Of a stretch of 64,000 nucleotides of DNA, positions 1-9,867 are shown piece after piece; position 1 is the stretch's first letter; the number at the start of each line of letters is the position of its first letter. The DNA is from Pseudomonas monteilii NBRC 103158 = DSM 14164. Its GTDB lineage: Bacteria > Pseudomonadota > Gammaproteobacteria > Pseudomonadales > Pseudomonadaceae. A program made the translations under genes and the position numbers. Location of the stretch: contig NZ_BBIS01000014.1 in NCBI RefSeq assembly GCF_000730605.1, forward strand, positions 1 through 64,000, read 5' to 3'. The notes below the pieces were generated by a model that saw only the letters and a program-made list of their open reading frames with translations, was not told the origin of the DNA and searched no databases.

Positions 1-20
1 GCGCGGGCGGCGCTCGATCT
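1..20. repeat. Partial GC-rich palindromic repeat at window edge
   Basis: The first 17 bases (GCGCGGGCGGCGCTCGA) are identical to the reverse complement of part of the palindrome at 11911-11950. The rest of this copy lies outside the window. It is probably one of the chromosomal REP-like intergenic palindromes of Pseudomonas. No gene is visible between here and position 163. Confidence 0.6.
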
Positions 21-162
21 GATAAGCACCGAAAAAATCGAGGCATGCACCTTGATGCCCTGATGCGCGTACGTCCTCTATCCATCAGTGATGTTTATCG
101 AACCCTGAACTACGCTGACAGTCGCATCTCACAAATCATTTGTGCGCAAGCAAGGAGCCAGC

Positions 163-1251
163 ATGGCGTTGGTGCGTCCGCTGTCGGTCGTTTGCCTGGG
201 GCTGCTGTACATGCTCACCGGCTGTAGCAAGGAAGAGGTCCCCGAGACGTTGCCTCGGGTTGGTGTGCAGCAAGTCCAGCCCACTGATTTCGCAGCCAGG
301 GTCACCCTGACCGGTGATGTGCAGGCGCGGGTGCAGACCGACTTGTCGTTCCGCGTGGGCGGCAAGATCATTTCGCGCAGCGTGGATGTGGGCGACCATG
401 TCAAGGCTAACCAGGTGCTGGCCCGGCTGGACCCGAAAGACCTGCAGAACAACGTCGACTCGGCCAAGGCCGAGGTGTTCGCCGCGCAGGCGCGGGTCAC
501 CCAGACCAGCGCCGCCTTTGTACGCCAGCAAAAACTGCTGCCCAAGGGCTACACCAGCCAGAGTGAATACGACTCTGCCGAAGCCGCGCTGCGCAGCAAC
601 CAGAGCGCGCTCAAGGCCGCCCAGGCGCAACTGGCCAACGCCAACGAACAGCTCAGCTACACCGCACTGGTCTCCGAGGCCGCCGGGGTAATCACCGAGC
701 GCCAAGCCGAAGTGGGCCAGGTGGTGCAGGCCACCATGCCCATCTTCAGCCTGGCCACCGATGGCGACCGCGATGCGGTGTTCAACGTGTACGAATCGCT
801 GCTGGTCGCACCGCCCAGCGATGCCGGGGTGATCGTCAGACTGCTGGATAACCCCAACGTCCAGGCACATGGCTTCGTGCGTGAAATCACTCCCACGGTG
901 TCGGCGCAAAGCGGCACGGTGCAGGTCAAGGTAGGCCTCAAAGACGTGCCACCGGGCATGCAGTTGGGCGCACCGGTCACCGCCACCACCAATGCCCAAG
1001 GCCGGCCCAGCGTCGAGCTGCCGTGGTCGGCACTGACCAAAGCCCTGCATGAGCCCGCCGTATGGGTGGTGGGCGAGGGCGACAAGGTTGAACTGCGCAA
1101 GGTCGAGGTCAGCCGTTACCTCACCGGCAAGATCGTGGTCGCCAGCGGCCTTAAAGGCGGCGAGACCGTGGTGGTCAATGGCGGCCAATTGCTGCACCCC
1201 GGCATGCAGGTGCAGAAGATCGACGCCAAGGCCCAAGGGGGTGAGCTATGA
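163..1251 (+). CDS. RND efflux periplasmic adaptor lipoprotein (first of two, TriA-like)
   Basis: Membrane-fusion protein (HlyD/AcrA type, 362 aa) that joins an inner-membrane RND pump to an outer-membrane channel. The ATG at 163 has an AAGGAG site 5 nt upstream and gives a lipoprotein signal ending in LTGC (Cys21); a GTG at 142 in the same frame lacks such a site. The lipoyl/barrel region (SFRVGGKI, residues about 60-70) and a helical hairpin rich in Ala/Gln are visible. It is the first gene of a three-gene operon and overlaps the next by 4 nt (ATGA). Two different adaptors before one pump and no outer-membrane factor gene is the arrangement of P. aeruginosa TriABC; substrate specificity is inferred only from that. 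Confidence 0.88.
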   Translation: MALVRPLSVVCLGLLYMLTGCSKEEVPETLPRVGVQQVQPTDFAARVTLTGDVQARVQTDLSFRVGGKIISRSVDVGDHVKANQVLARLDPKDLQNNVDSAKAEVFAAQARVTQTSAAFVRQQKLLPKGYTSQSEYDSAEAALRSNQSALKAAQAQLANANEQLSYTALVSEAAGVITERQAEVGQVVQATMPIFSLATDGDRDAVFNVYESLLVAPPSDAGVIVRLLDNPNVQAHGFVREITPTVSAQSGTVQVKVGLKDVPPGMQLGAPVTATTNAQGRPSVELPWSALTKALHEPAVWVVGEGDKVELRKVEVSRYLTGKIVVASGLKGGETVVVNGGQLLHPGMQVQKIDAKAQGGEL

Positions 1252-2315
1252 AGCGCCTGCTGCTGATGCTGTCGGCTGGCGTGCTGCTGGTGGGGTGCAG
1301 CAGCGAGGACGAGGTGCCAGAGCCGATTCGGCCCGTGCTGTCGGTGAAAGTCGAACCCCAGGTGCAGTCGCAGTTGGGCCGCTTTGCCGGCAGTATTCAG
1401 GCACGCTTTGAAAGTACCCTGGGCTTTCGGGTTTCCGGGCGTATCGCCCGTCGCTGGCTGGATGTGGGCGCCCAGGTAAAACCGGGCGACACCTTGGCAA
1501 CCCTCGACCCGACCGACCAGCAAAACCAGCTGCGTGCTGCCGAAGGCGACCTGGCCAAGGTCCAGGCCCAATGGATCAACGCTCAGGCCGACGCCCGCCG
1601 CCAGCAGCAACTGTACGACCGCGGGGTAGGCGCCCAGGCCCAGCTGGATATCGCCCAGACCAACCTGAAAACCACCAGCGCGGCGTTGGAGCAGGCGCGC
1701 TCTGCGCTCAGCCAGGCGCGTGACCAGCTCGACTACAGCACCCTGCGCACCGACCACGCTGCGGTAATCACTGCCTGGCAGGCCGAAGCCGGGCAAACCG
1801 TCACCGCCGGCCAGGCCGTGGTAACCCTGGCCAGACCGGATGTGAAGGAAGCCGTGATCGACCTGCCGATCGGCCTGGCCGAGCAGTTGAGCAAAGGCCT
1901 GACCTTCACCGTTGCTTCGCAGTTGGACCCTACCATCAACACCACCGCCAGCCTGCGGGAACTGGAACCCCAGGCCGACGCCACCACGCGCACCCGCCGT
2001 GCGCGCCTGACCCTGGCGAGCACCCCGGCGGCCTTCCACCTGGGCACCGCCATCAGCGTGACCCTGAGTTCGGAGGTGTCGCCGCGCAGCGAACTGCCCT
2101 TGAGTGCCTTGCTCGAGCGCGACGGCAAGACCCAGGTATGGGTGATCGATACGCAGCAGAAGACCGTGGCCACTCGTGACGTGGCCCTGATCGGCCGCAC
2201 CGCCGACAGCGTCGTCCTGAGCTCGGGCGTACAGCCCGGCGAGCGAGTGGTGACTGCGGGCGTGAACAGCCTCAAGCCCGGCCAGAAGGTCACCTTCGAC
2301 GAGGATGCGCAATGA
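1248..2315 (+). CDS. RND efflux periplasmic adaptor lipoprotein (second, TriB-like)
   Basis: Second membrane-fusion protein, 355 aa. The N-terminus MKRLLLMLSAGVLLVGC is a lipoprotein signal with the lipidated Cys at 17. Residues about 45-75 form the barrel/lipoyl strand (FRVSGRI), followed by an alpha-hairpin with Gln/Ala heptads at about 90-150. It is a paralogue of the preceding gene with clear overall similarity but different sequence, as expected for a two-adaptor (TriA/TriB) pump in which each adaptor takes a distinct position in the ring. It overlaps the upstream and downstream genes by 4 nt each, so translation is probably coupled. Confidence 0.88.
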   Translation: MKRLLLMLSAGVLLVGCSSEDEVPEPIRPVLSVKVEPQVQSQLGRFAGSIQARFESTLGFRVSGRIARRWLDVGAQVKPGDTLATLDPTDQQNQLRAAEGDLAKVQAQWINAQADARRQQQLYDRGVGAQAQLDIAQTNLKTTSAALEQARSALSQARDQLDYSTLRTDHAAVITAWQAEAGQTVTAGQAVVTLARPDVKEAVIDLPIGLAEQLSKGLTFTVASQLDPTINTTASLRELEPQADATTRTRRARLTLASTPAAFHLGTAISVTLSSEVSPRSELPLSALLERDGKTQVWVIDTQQKTVATRDVALIGRTADSVVLSSGVQPGERVVTAGVNSLKPGQKVTFDEDAQ

Positions 2316-5300
2316 AAGGAAGCTTCAACCTGTCCGACTGGGCACTCAAGCATCAATCGTTCGTCTGGTACCTGATGTTCGTTGGCCTGCTGATGGGGAT
2401 CTTCTCCTACTTCAACCTGGGCCGTGAGGAAGATCCGTCGTTCACGATCAAGACCATGGTCATCCAGACCCGCTGGCCCGGCGCGACCCAGGACGAAACC
2501 CTGTACCAAGTCACCGACCGTATCGAGAAGAAGCTCGAGGAACTCGACTCCCTCGACTACACCAAAAGCTACACCCGCCCCGGTGAATCCACGGTCTACG
2601 TGTACCTGCGCGACACCACCAAGGCCAAGGACATCCCGGACATCTGGTACCAGGTGCGCAAAAAGATCCAGGACATTCGCGGTCAGTTCCCTCAGGGCAT
2701 CCAGGGGCCTGCGTTCAACGACGAATTCGGTGATGTATTCGGCTCGATCTACGCCTTTACCTCCGATGGCCTTACCCTGCGCCAGTTGCGCGACTACGTG
2801 GAGCAAGCCAGGGCTGAGGTCCGCGATGTGCCCAACATCGGCAAGATCGAGTTGGTCGGTACACAGGATGAAGTGCTGTACCTGAACTTCTCCACCCGCA
2901 AGCTGGCCGCGTTGGGCATTGACCAGCGCCAGGTCATGCAGGCCTTGCAATCGCAGAACGCCGTGACCCCGGCTGGCGTGATCGAGGCGGGTCCCGAGCG
3001 CATTTCGGTGCGCACCACCGGGCAGTTCTCCTCGGAAAAAGACCTGGAAACGGTCAACCTGCGTATCAATGACCGCTTCTTCCGCCTGGCGGATATTGCG
3101 GATATCGAACGCGGGTATGTCGACCCGCCGTCACCCATGTTCCGCTACAACGGCCAGACTGCGCTTGGGCTGGCCATCGGCATGAAGGCCGGTGGCAACA
3201 TCCAGGTGTTCGGTGCGGCGCTGAAAAAGCGCATGGACAAAGTGGTCGAGGACTTGCCGGTAGGGGTTGGGGTACACACCGTGTCGGACCAGGCGGTGGT
3301 GGTGAAGCAGGCCGTCGGCGGCTTCACCAGCGCGCTGTTCGAGGCGGTGGTGATCGTACTGGGGGTGAGCTTCATCAGCCTGGGCGTGCGCGCAGGCCTG
3401 GTGGTGGCCTGCTCGATCCCGCTGGTGCTGGCCATGGTGTTCGTGTTCATGGAGTACAGCGGCATCACCATGCAGCGGATTTCGCTGGGCGCCCTGATCA
3501 TTGCGCTTGGCCTGCTGGTGGACGATGCGATGATCACCGTGGAGGTGATGGTCACGCGGCTGGAGATGGGCGAAAGCAAGGAGCAGGCGGCAACCTTTGC
3601 CTACACCTCTACAGCCTTCCCCATGCTGACCGGCACCCTGGTGACTGTGGCCGGTTTCGTGCCGATCGGCCTGAACGCCAGTTCGGCCGGTGAGTATACC
3701 TACACCCTGTTTGCCGTGATTGCCGTGTCGCTGATCGTGTCTTGGGTGGTGGCGGTGTTCTTCGCGCCCGTGCTGGGCGTACACATCCTTAGCAGCAAGG
3801 TCAAAGCCCATGAAGCCGAGCCTGGCCGCCTGGGCAAGGCCTTCGAACATGGCCTGCTGTGGTGCATGCGCAACCGCTGGTTGACCATCATCGGCACCGT
3901 GCTGTTGTTCGTGCTGGCCATTTTCTGTGAGCGTTTTGTGCAGAACCAGTTCTTCCCGTCCTCGGACCGCCCGGAAATCCTGGTCGACCTCAACCTGCCG
4001 CAAAACGCCTCGATCGAGGAGACGCGCAAGGTGGTCGACCGCTTCGAGGCGCGGATCAAGGATGACCCGGACCTGGTGCACTGGAGCACCTACATCGGCC
4101 AGGGTGCCATTCGTTTCTACCTGCCCCTCGATCAACAATTGCAGAACCCGTACTACGCGCAGTTGGTGATCGTCAGCAAAGGCTTCGAAGAGCGTCAGGC
4201 CATGATGGATCGCTTGCAGAAGATCCTGCATGAAGAGTTCGTCGGCATCGGTACCAACGTACAGTCGCTGGAAATGGGCCCGCCGGTAGGGCGGCCGATC
4301 CAGTATCGGGTCAGTGGCGCAAACATCGATGAGGTGCGCAAGCACGCCATCGAACTGGCCACCTTGCTCGACCAGAACGAGCACATCGGCGAGATGATCT
4401 ACGACTGGAACGAGCCGGGTAAGGTGCTGCGCGTGGAAATCGCCCAGGACAAGGCACGCCAACTGGGGTTGTCGTCGGAAGACGTGGCCAATGTGATGAA
4501 CAGTATCGTCAGCGGCGTGCAGATCACCCAGGTCAACGACAACATCTACCTGGTCAACGTGGTGGCCCGTGCCGAAGACAGCGAGCGCGGCTCGCCGGAT
4601 ACCCTGCAAAACCTGCAGATTCTCACGCCCAACGGCACCTCGATCCCGTTGCTGTCGTTTGCCACGGTGCGTTATGAGCTGGAGCAGCCGCTGGTGTGGC
4701 GCCGGGACCGCAAACCGACCATCACCATCAAGGCTTCGGTCAATGGCGACATCCAGCCCACCGACCTGGTCGCCCAGCTGAAGCCGAAGATCGACGAATT
4801 CGCCAGCAAGCTGCCGGTGGGCTTCGAAGTGGCCACGGGCGGTACGGTGGAGGAGAGCGCCAAGGCGCAAGGGCCGATCCGCAAGGTAATCCCGCTGATG
4901 CTGTTCCTCATGGCCACCTTCCTGATGATCCAGCTGCACAGCGTGCAGAAGCTGTTCCTGGTGGTGAGCGTGGCGCCGCTGGGGCTTATTGGCGTGATCA
5001 TTGCGCTGGTGCCAACGGGCACGCCCATGGGCTTTGTGGCGATTCTCGGCATCCTCGCGCTGGCGGGCATCATCATTCGCAACTCGGTGATTCTGGTGAC
5101 CCAGATCGACGAGTTCGAGGCCCAGGGCTTCTCGCCGTGGGACGCAGTGGTGGAGGCTACCAACCACCGGCGCCGGCCGATTCTGCTGACGGCGGCGGCG
5201 GCGAGCCTGGGCATGATCCCGATTGCCCGCGAAGTGTTCTGGGGGCCGATGGCCTACGCCATGATTGGTGGGATCATCGTGGCCACCCTGCTGACGCTGC

Positions 5301-5374
5301 TGTTCTTGCCGGCGTTGTATGTGGCCTGGTACAAGATCCGCGAGCCTGAAAACAGCACTGAAACCCAACATTGA
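2312..5374 (+). CDS. RND efflux pump inner-membrane transporter (TriC-like)
   Basis: Proton-driven AcrB/HAE1-superfamily transporter, 1020 aa, full length. It has the usual repeat: TM1 near residues 10-30, a large periplasmic loop, TM2-6 at about 335-500, a second helix near 525, a second loop and TM8-12 at about 855-1010. The proton-relay Asp pair of TM4 is present (GLLVDDAM, D404-D405). The start overlaps the second adaptor stop by 4 nt. No outer-membrane channel gene follows; a hairpin at 5380-5405 ends the operon, so an unlinked TolC/OpmH-type channel would be needed. The TriC assignment rests on operon layout; the drug range cannot be read from sequence. Confidence 0.93.
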   Translation: MKGSFNLSDWALKHQSFVWYLMFVGLLMGIFSYFNLGREEDPSFTIKTMVIQTRWPGATQDETLYQVTDRIEKKLEELDSLDYTKSYTRPGESTVYVYLRDTTKAKDIPDIWYQVRKKIQDIRGQFPQGIQGPAFNDEFGDVFGSIYAFTSDGLTLRQLRDYVEQARAEVRDVPNIGKIELVGTQDEVLYLNFSTRKLAALGIDQRQVMQALQSQNAVTPAGVIEAGPERISVRTTGQFSSEKDLETVNLRINDRFFRLADIADIERGYVDPPSPMFRYNGQTALGLAIGMKAGGNIQVFGAALKKRMDKVVEDLPVGVGVHTVSDQAVVVKQAVGGFTSALFEAVVIVLGVSFISLGVRAGLVVACSIPLVLAMVFVFMEYSGITMQRISLGALIIALGLLVDDAMITVEVMVTRLEMGESKEQAATFAYTSTAFPMLTGTLVTVAGFVPIGLNASSAGEYTYTLFAVIAVSLIVSWVVAVFFAPVLGVHILSSKVKAHEAEPGRLGKAFEHGLLWCMRNRWLTIIGTVLLFVLAIFCERFVQNQFFPSSDRPEILVDLNLPQNASIEETRKVVDRFEARIKDDPDLVHWSTYIGQGAIRFYLPLDQQLQNPYYAQLVIVSKGFEERQAMMDRLQKILHEEFVGIGTNVQSLEMGPPVGRPIQYRVSGANIDEVRKHAIELATLLDQNEHIGEMIYDWNEPGKVLRVEIAQDKARQLGLSSEDVANVMNSIVSGVQITQVNDNIYLVNVVARAEDSERGSPDTLQNLQILTPNGTSIPLLSFATVRYELEQPLVWRRDRKPTITIKASVNGDIQPTDLVAQLKPKIDEFASKLPVGFEVATGGTVEESAKAQGPIRKVIPLMLFLMATFLMIQLHSVQKLFLVVSVAPLGLIGVIIALVPTGTPMGFVAILGILALAGIIIRNSVILVTQIDEFEAQGFSPWDAVVEATNHRRRPILLTAAAASLGMIPIAREVFWGPMAYAMIGGIIVATLLTLLFLPALYVAWYKIREPENSTETQH

Positions 5375-5379
5375 ACCCT

Positions 5380-5405
5380 GTGGGAGCGGGCACGCCCGCT
5401 CCCAC
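5380..5405. terminator. REP-like hairpin after RND operon
   Basis: Perfect 12-bp arms GTGGGAGCGGGC / GCCCGCTCCCAC separated by 2 nt, 5 nt after the pump stop codon. There is no T-run, so it resembles the Pseudomonas REP palindrome class and may protect or end the transcript. Confidence 0.65.
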
Positions 5406-5456
5406 GGAGGCATTTGAGCGCCTGTAAGATCGCGAATTGAATTTGGTTATATAAAC

Positions 5457-5500
5457 ATTCTTAAACAGTATTTTTAAGAATAACTCCGCCTCACTACTAT
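5457..5500 (+). promoter_or_regulatory. Putative CysB-type operator and promoter of oscA-sbp
   Basis: A perfect inverted repeat with 9-bp arms (ATTCTTAAA at 5457-5465, TTTAAGAAT at 5473-5481) and 7-bp spacer precedes a possible -10 box TACTAT at 5495-5500. The minus strand reads TTATTCTTAAAA, resembling the TTATTC half-site known for CysB. The segment 5461-5483 matches 9789-9811 (before tonB) at 17 of 23 positions without gaps. Activation under sulfur limitation is inferred. Confidence 0.55.
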
Positions 5501-5567
5501 TGCCCTCAAGCCAGGCGCAAATCCCCTTCAAACCTCTGCCCGGCACCTCACTCCAAGGAGAACGAGC

Positions 5568-5750
5568 ATGAGTGCATCTCTGCGTAGCATCGACGGTCAG
5601 GACGAAGCCACCATTCTGCGTGAAATCCAGAGCGCCTTGCGCGACCTGCGTTTCGGTGCGGTGGAGATCACAGTGCACAACGCTCAGGTCGTACAGATCG
5701 AGCGCAAGGAGAAGTTCCGCCTGCAACAGCCCGGCAACAAGGCCGGCTGA
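5568..5750 (+). CDS. oscA: Sulfur-starvation small protein OscA (DUF2292)
   Basis: A 60-residue cytoplasmic protein of the YezD/DUF2292 family with the typical core FGAVEITVHNAQVVQIERKE. OscA genes in Pseudomonas lie directly upstream of sbp, are induced by sulfur limitation and have been linked to organosulfur use and chromate tolerance; the biochemical role is not established. A good AAGGAG site (5558-5563) precedes the ATG. It sits 48 nt upstream of sbp, likely in one transcript driven from the palindromic region at 5457-5500. Confidence 0.85.
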   Translation: MSASLRSIDGQDEATILREIQSALRDLRFGAVEITVHNAQVVQIERKEKFRLQQPGNKAG

Positions 5751-5798
5751 TCGCGCCTCACACTCAAAACTAGAAAAATGCCAATCGGGAGCTTCACC

Positions 5799-6806
5799 AT
5801 GTCCATCCGCCGTTATGCGCTCGCCGCTTTGGCCAGTGCTGTTTTTGCCGGTTCCGCCATCGCCAAGGACTACGAACTGCTGAACGTGTCCTACGACCCG
5901 ACTCGTGAGCTGTACCAGCAGTACAACGCCGAGTTCATCAAGCACTGGCAGCAGGCCCACCCGGGCGACAAGGTGAAGATCCAGCAGTCCCACGGCGGCT
6001 CGGGCAAGCAGGCCCGTGCGGTGATCGATGGCCTGCGTGCCGACGTGGTGACCCTGGCACTGGCCGGTGACATCGACGAAGTCGCCAAGCTCGGCAAGAC
6101 CCTGCCGGACAACTGGCAGACCCGCCTGCCGGACGCCAGCACCCCGTACACCTCGACCATCGTGTTCCTGGTACGCAAGGGCAACCCGAAAGGCATCAAG
6201 GACTGGGGCGACCTGATCAAGAAAGACGTGTCGGTCATCACCCCCAACCCGAAAACCTCCGGCGGCGCCCGCTGGAACTTCCTGGCTGCCTGGGCCTACG
6301 GCCTGAAGACCGGCGGTAGCGAAGAGAAGGCCAAGGCCTACGTGCAGGAACTGTTCAAGCACGTACCAGTGCTGGATACCGGCGCCCGTGGCTCGACCAT
6401 CACCTTCGTCAACAACGGCCAGGGCGACGTGTTGCTGGCCTGGGAAAACGAAGCCTTCCTGGCGCTGAAGGAAGACGGTGGTGCCGACAAGTTCGACATC
6501 GTCGTGCCGTCGCTGTCGATCCTGGCCGAGCCGCCAGTGGCCGTGGTGGACAAGAACGCGGAGAAGAAGGGCAATACCGACATTGCCACCGAATACCTGA
6601 AGCACCTGTACAGCCCGGCCGGGCAGAAGATTGCCGCAGAGAACTTCTACCGCCCGCGTGACGAGAAAGTCGCTGCCGAATTCGGCAAGCAATTCCCGAA
6701 ACTGGACCTGGTAACCATCGACAAGGACTTCGGTGGCTGGAAAACTGCACAACCGAAATTCTTCAATGATGGCGGTGTGTTCGACCAGATCTATCAGGCA
6801 CAGTAA
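5799..6806 (+). CDS. sbp: Periplasmic sulfate-binding protein
   Basis: Substrate-binding component of the sulfate/thiosulfate ABC importer, 335 aa from the ATG at 5799. That start has GGGAG 7 nt upstream and gives a Sec signal ending at AGSAIA before KDYELL; the in-frame ATG at 5778 would add seven residues before the signal. Conserved family segments include [12 protein letters not shown], which contributes to the sulfate site, [12 protein letters not shown], and the GARGSTITF stretch. It is followed by cysT after 100 nt containing imperfect hairpins, so a higher level of binding protein than of permease is plausible. Confidence 0.95.
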   Translation: MSIRRYALAALASAVFAGSAIAKDYELLNVSYDPTRELYQQYNAEFIKHWQQAHPGDKVKIQQSHGGSGKQARAVIDGLRADVVTLALAGDIDEVAKLGKTLPDNWQTRLPDASTPYTSTIVFLVRKGNPKGIKDWGDLIKKDVSVITPNPKTSGGARWNFLAAWAYGLKTGGSEEKAKAYVQELFKHVPVLDTGARGSTITFVNNGQGDVLLAWENEAFLALKEDGGADKFDIVVPSLSILAEPPVAVVDKNAEKKGNTDIATEYLKHLYSPAGQKIAAENFYRPRDEKVAAEFGKQFPKLDLVTIDKDFGGWKTAQPKFFNDGGVFDQIYQAQ

Positions 6807-6821
6807 TCGCCAAGGAAAAGC

Positions 6822-6882
6822 GGGGCTGCGCAGCAACCCCGGGATTCAGAGTCTTGCACCAGCCCGGGATTGATTCCGGGCT
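6822..6882 (+). terminator. Hairpins between sbp and cysT (possible attenuation)
   Basis: Two stem-loops lie in the 100-nt gap: an imperfect GGGGCTGC/GCAGCAACCCC stem at about 6822-6840 and AGCCCGG/CCGGGCT (6861-6867/6876-6882). Neither has a strong T-run. They may stabilise the sbp part of the message or reduce read-through to cysTWA. Confidence 0.4.
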
Positions 6883-6906
6883 TCGTGCGTTTAACCAGGG
6901 ATATTT

Positions 6907-7725
6907 ATGTCACGCCGCATTTCTCCCGTCATACCCGGCTTCGGGCTGACACTGGGCTACACCTTGGTGTACCTCAGCCTGATCGTGCTGATACCGCTGG
7001 CAGCCATGTTCATTCATGCCTCGCAGCTGACCTGGGAGCAGTTCTGGAACATCATCAGCGCGCCGCGGGTAATCGCCGCGCTCAAGCTGAGTTTCGGTAC
7101 CGCCCTGTTCGCCGCCATCATCAACGGGGTGATCGGCACCCTGCTCGCGTGGGTGCTGGTGCGCTACACCTTCCCTGGGCGCAAGATCATCGACGCGATG
7201 ATCGACCTGCCGTTCGCCCTGCCTACCGCCGTTGCCGGTATCGCCCTGACCGCCCTGTACGCGCCCTCGGGCTGGGTCGGCCAGTTCGCCACCGACCTGG
7301 GTTTCAAGATCGCCTACACCCCGCTGGGCATCACCCTGGCGCTGACCTTCGTCACCCTGCCGTTCGTGGTGCGTACGGTGCAGCCGGTACTGGCAGACAT
7401 CCCGCGTGAAGTGGAGGAGGCCGCCGCCTGCCTGGGCGCCAAACCGCTGCAGGTGTTCCGTCATATTCTGGCGCCGGCCCTGCTACCGGCCTGGCTCACC
7501 GGTTTTGCCCTGGCCTTCGCCCGCGGCGTGGGCGAGTATGGTTCGGTGATCTTCATTGCCGGCAACATGCCGATGAAGACCGAAATCCTGCCGCTGCTGA
7601 TCATGGTCAAGCTCGACCAGTACGACTACACCGGCGCAACCGCCATCGGCGTGCTGATGCTGGTGGTTTCCTTCATCCTGCTGCTGCTGATCAACCTGCT
7701 GCAGCGCCGTATCGAAACCCCTTGA
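6907..7725 (+). CDS. cysT: Sulfate/thiosulfate ABC transporter permease CysT (CysU)
   Basis: Inner-membrane permease of the sulfate importer, 272 aa with about six hydrophobic helices. The cytoplasmic coupling motif [18 protein letters not shown] (near residues 159-176) is the EAA loop that docks on CysA. It has the usual length for CysT/CysU. The downstream gene begins 11 nt after this stop, with its ribosome-binding site next to the stop. Works with CysW as a heterodimeric channel fed by Sbp. Confidence 0.95.
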   Translation: MSRRISPVIPGFGLTLGYTLVYLSLIVLIPLAAMFIHASQLTWEQFWNIISAPRVIAALKLSFGTALFAAIINGVIGTLLAWVLVRYTFPGRKIIDAMIDLPFALPTAVAGIALTALYAPSGWVGQFATDLGFKIAYTPLGITLALTFVTLPFVVRTVQPVLADIPREVEEAAACLGAKPLQVFRHILAPALLPAWLTGFALAFARGVGEYGSVIFIAGNMPMKTEILPLLIMVKLDQYDYTGATAIGVLMLVVSFILLLLINLLQRRIETP

Positions 7726-7736
7726 AGGAGGCCGGC

Positions 7737-8609
7737 ATGTCCAGTTCATCCCTGAGTGCAAGCGCGGCCGCCAACGCTGCCCGCCGTGGCAGCGCCACTT
7801 CGCGGCGCATCCTGATCGGCCTTGGCTGGCTGGTGTTCGCGCTGTTTCTGCTGCTGCCGCTGGTGATCGTGGTATCACAGGCGCTGAAGAACGGTTTTGG
7901 CACCTTCTTCGAGGCGATTTTCGAGCCCGACGCGCTGTCGGCATTGAAGCTCACCCTGCTCGCCGTGGTCATTTCGGTGCCGCTTAACCTGGTGTTCGGT
8001 GTCAGCGCCGCCTGGTGCGTCAGCAAGTACACCTTCCGTGGCAAGAGTATCCTGGTCACCCTGATCGACCTGCCGTTCTCGGTGTCGCCGGTGATCGCCG
8101 GCCTGGTCTACGTGCTGATGTTCGGCGCGCAAGGCCTGTTCGGGCCATGGCTGCAGGACCACGACATCCAGATCGTGTTCGCGCTGCCGGGCATCGTCCT
8201 GGCGACCATTTTCGTCACCGTGCCGTTCGTGGCCCGTGAACTGATCCCGCTGATGCAGGAGCAGGGCACGCAAGAAGAGGAGGCCGCGCGACTGCTCGGC
8301 GCCAACGGCTGGCAGATGTTCTGGCACGTGACCTTGCCCAACATCAAATGGGGCCTGATCTATGGCGTGGTGCTGTGTACCGCACGGGCCATGGGCGAGT
8401 TTGGCGCGGTGTCGGTGGTGTCGGGCCACATTCGTGGTGTGACCAACACCTTGCCGCTGCACGTGGAGATCCTCTACAACGAGTACAACCACGTCGCGGC
8501 CTTCAGCGTGGCCAGCCTGTTGCTGATCCTGGCGCTCTTCATCCTGCTGCTCAAGCAGTGGAGCGAGAACCGTATTAACCGCCTGCGCCACAGCGCCGCG
8601 GAGGAATGA
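7737..8609 (+). CDS. cysW: Sulfate/thiosulfate ABC transporter permease CysW
   Basis: Second inner-membrane permease subunit, 290 aa. I place the start at ATG 7737, where AAGGAG (7725-7730) is 6 nt upstream; the in-frame TTG at 7722 lacks this spacing. Six hydrophobic helices and the EAA loop [17 protein letters not shown] are present. It pairs with CysT. The next gene, cysA, starts 3 nt after the stop, consistent with a tight cysTWA operon. Confidence 0.95.
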   Translation: MSSSSLSASAAANAARRGSATSRRILIGLGWLVFALFLLLPLVIVVSQALKNGFGTFFEAIFEPDALSALKLTLLAVVISVPLNLVFGVSAAWCVSKYTFRGKSILVTLIDLPFSVSPVIAGLVYVLMFGAQGLFGPWLQDHDIQIVFALPGIVLATIFVTVPFVARELIPLMQEQGTQEEEAARLLGANGWQMFWHVTLPNIKWGLIYGVVLCTARAMGEFGAVSVVSGHIRGVTNTLPLHVEILYNEYNHVAAFSVASLLLILALFILLLKQWSENRINRLRHSAAEE

Positions 8610-8612
8610 TTC

Positions 8613-9602
8613 ATGTCGATCGAAGTTCGTAACGTCAGCAAGCGCTTCAACAGCTTCCAGGCCCTGGACAACATCAACCTGGACATCAACAGCGGCGAGC
8701 TGGTGGCTTTGCTCGGCCCGTCCGGCTGCGGCAAGACCACGCTGCTGCGCATCATCGCCGGCCTGGAAACCCCAGACCAGGGCAATATCGTGTTCCACGG
8801 CGAGGACGTGTCCGGCCATGACGTGCGTGACCGCAACGTCGGTTTCGTGTTCCAGCACTACGCGCTGTTCCGTCACATGAGTGTGTTCGACAACGTCGCT
8901 TTCGGCCTGCGCATGAAGCCCAAGGGCGAGCGCCCGAGCGAAAGCAAGATCGCCGAGAAGGTGCATGAGCTGCTGAACATGGTGCAGCTGGACTGGTTGT
9001 CCGACCGCTACCCCGAACAGCTGTCCGGTGGCCAGCGTCAGCGTATCGCCCTGGCCCGCGCGCTGGCGGTGGAGCCCAAGGTGCTGCTGCTGGACGAGCC
9101 GTTCGGTGCACTGGATGCCAAGGTGCGCAAAGAGCTGCGCCGCTGGCTGGCGAGGCTGCACGAAGACATCAACCTGACCTCGGTATTCGTGACCCACGAC
9201 CAGGAAGAAGCCATGGAAGTGGCCGACCGTATCGTGGTGATGAACAAGGGCGTGATCGAGCAGATCGGCTCGCCGGGCGAGGTGTACGAGCAGCCGGCCA
9301 ACGACTTCGTCTACCACTTCCTGGGCGACTCCAACCGCCTGGCCTTGAGTGAAGGGCACCATGTGCTGTTCCGCCCGCACGAAGTGTCGCTGTCGCGGCA
9401 TGAGACTGAAGGGCACCATGCGGCCGAAGTGCGGGATATTCGCCCGTTGGGCGCGACTACCCGGGTGACCTTGAAAGTCGAGGGGCAGAGCGAGCTGATC
9501 GAGGCCGAGGTGGTGAAAGACCATGACAGCCTGATTGGGTTGGCGCGGGGGGAGACATTATTCTTCCGGCCGAAGGTTTGGCAGAAGGTGGCGGATATCT
9601 GA
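8613..9602 (+). CDS. cysA: Sulfate/thiosulfate ABC transporter ATP-binding protein CysA
   Basis: ATPase of the sulfate importer, 329 aa. Walker [10 protein letters not shown] is at residues 35-43, the Q-loop at Q81, the signature LSGGQ at 137-141, Walker B LLLDEP at 158-163 and the switch His in [10 protein letters not shown]. The C-terminal about 90 residues form a regulatory/OB-like domain as in CysA/MalK-type ATPases, slightly shorter than in enteric CysA. Last gene of the sulfate operon, closed by the terminator at 9622-9646. Confidence 0.96.
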   Translation: MSIEVRNVSKRFNSFQALDNINLDINSGELVALLGPSGCGKTTLLRIIAGLETPDQGNIVFHGEDVSGHDVRDRNVGFVFQHYALFRHMSVFDNVAFGLRMKPKGERPSESKIAEKVHELLNMVQLDWLSDRYPEQLSGGQRQRIALARALAVEPKVLLLDEPFGALDAKVRKELRRWLARLHEDINLTSVFVTHDQEEAMEVADRIVVMNKGVIEQIGSPGEVYEQPANDFVYHFLGDSNRLALSEGHHVLFRPHEVSLSRHETEGHHAAEVRDIRPLGATTRVTLKVEGQSELIEAEVVKDHDSLIGLARGETLFFRPKVWQKVADI

Positions 9603-9621
9603 GCCTCTTCAGGTAATGAGA

Positions 9622-9646
9622 ACCCGGGCATGGTCCCGGGTTTTTT
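9622..9646 (+). terminator. Rho-independent terminator of cysA
   Basis: ACCCGGG/CCCGGGT stem (9622-9628 and 9635-9641), six-base loop CATGGT, then a run of six T from 9641. Confidence 0.9.
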
Positions 9647-9788
9647 ATCTCTGCAATTCCATGCCTTTCCTGAATATTTTGCATGCCCACAAAGCATCGA
9701 GTTTTGCTTGGTCAGCCACAGCCCGTGCAGTTCGTGGCTTTCACGCTACCCTTCAAAAACAATATTCACTTAAGTTCTAACCATAATT

Positions 9789-9811
9789 TTAAACATTACT
9801 TTAAGAGATAA
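9789..9811 (+). promoter_or_regulatory. Operator-like element upstream of tonB shared with oscA-sbp
   Basis: The stretch starting TTAAACATTACTTTAAG and ending GATAA agrees with 5461-5483 at 17 of 23 positions and lies 57 nt before tonB in an A/T-rich block (9755-9815). I see no 19-bp Fur-box-like palindrome here. A sulfur-responsive promoter is therefore a reasonable inference, not proven. Confidence 0.4.
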
Positions 9812-9867
9812 ATCTCTGGCCCCGATGATTCAGCCATACCTGAATCGAGACCCCAGGAGTTTGATCA

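Noticed and set aside
45..227. Short 60-codon frame at the window start
   Set aside because: Overlaps the better supported adaptor gene start at 163 and has no ribosome-binding site or family resemblance.
3131..5413. Very long minus-strand open frame opposite the RND pump gene
   Set aside because: His/Gln/Arg-rich low-complexity translation typical of the antisense frame of a GC-rich gene; the plus strand encodes a full conserved pump.
9700..9867. Fur box upstream of tonB
   Set aside because: I looked for a GATAATGATAATCATTATC-like 19-bp palindrome and saw none; the A/T-rich block fits the sulfur-type element better.
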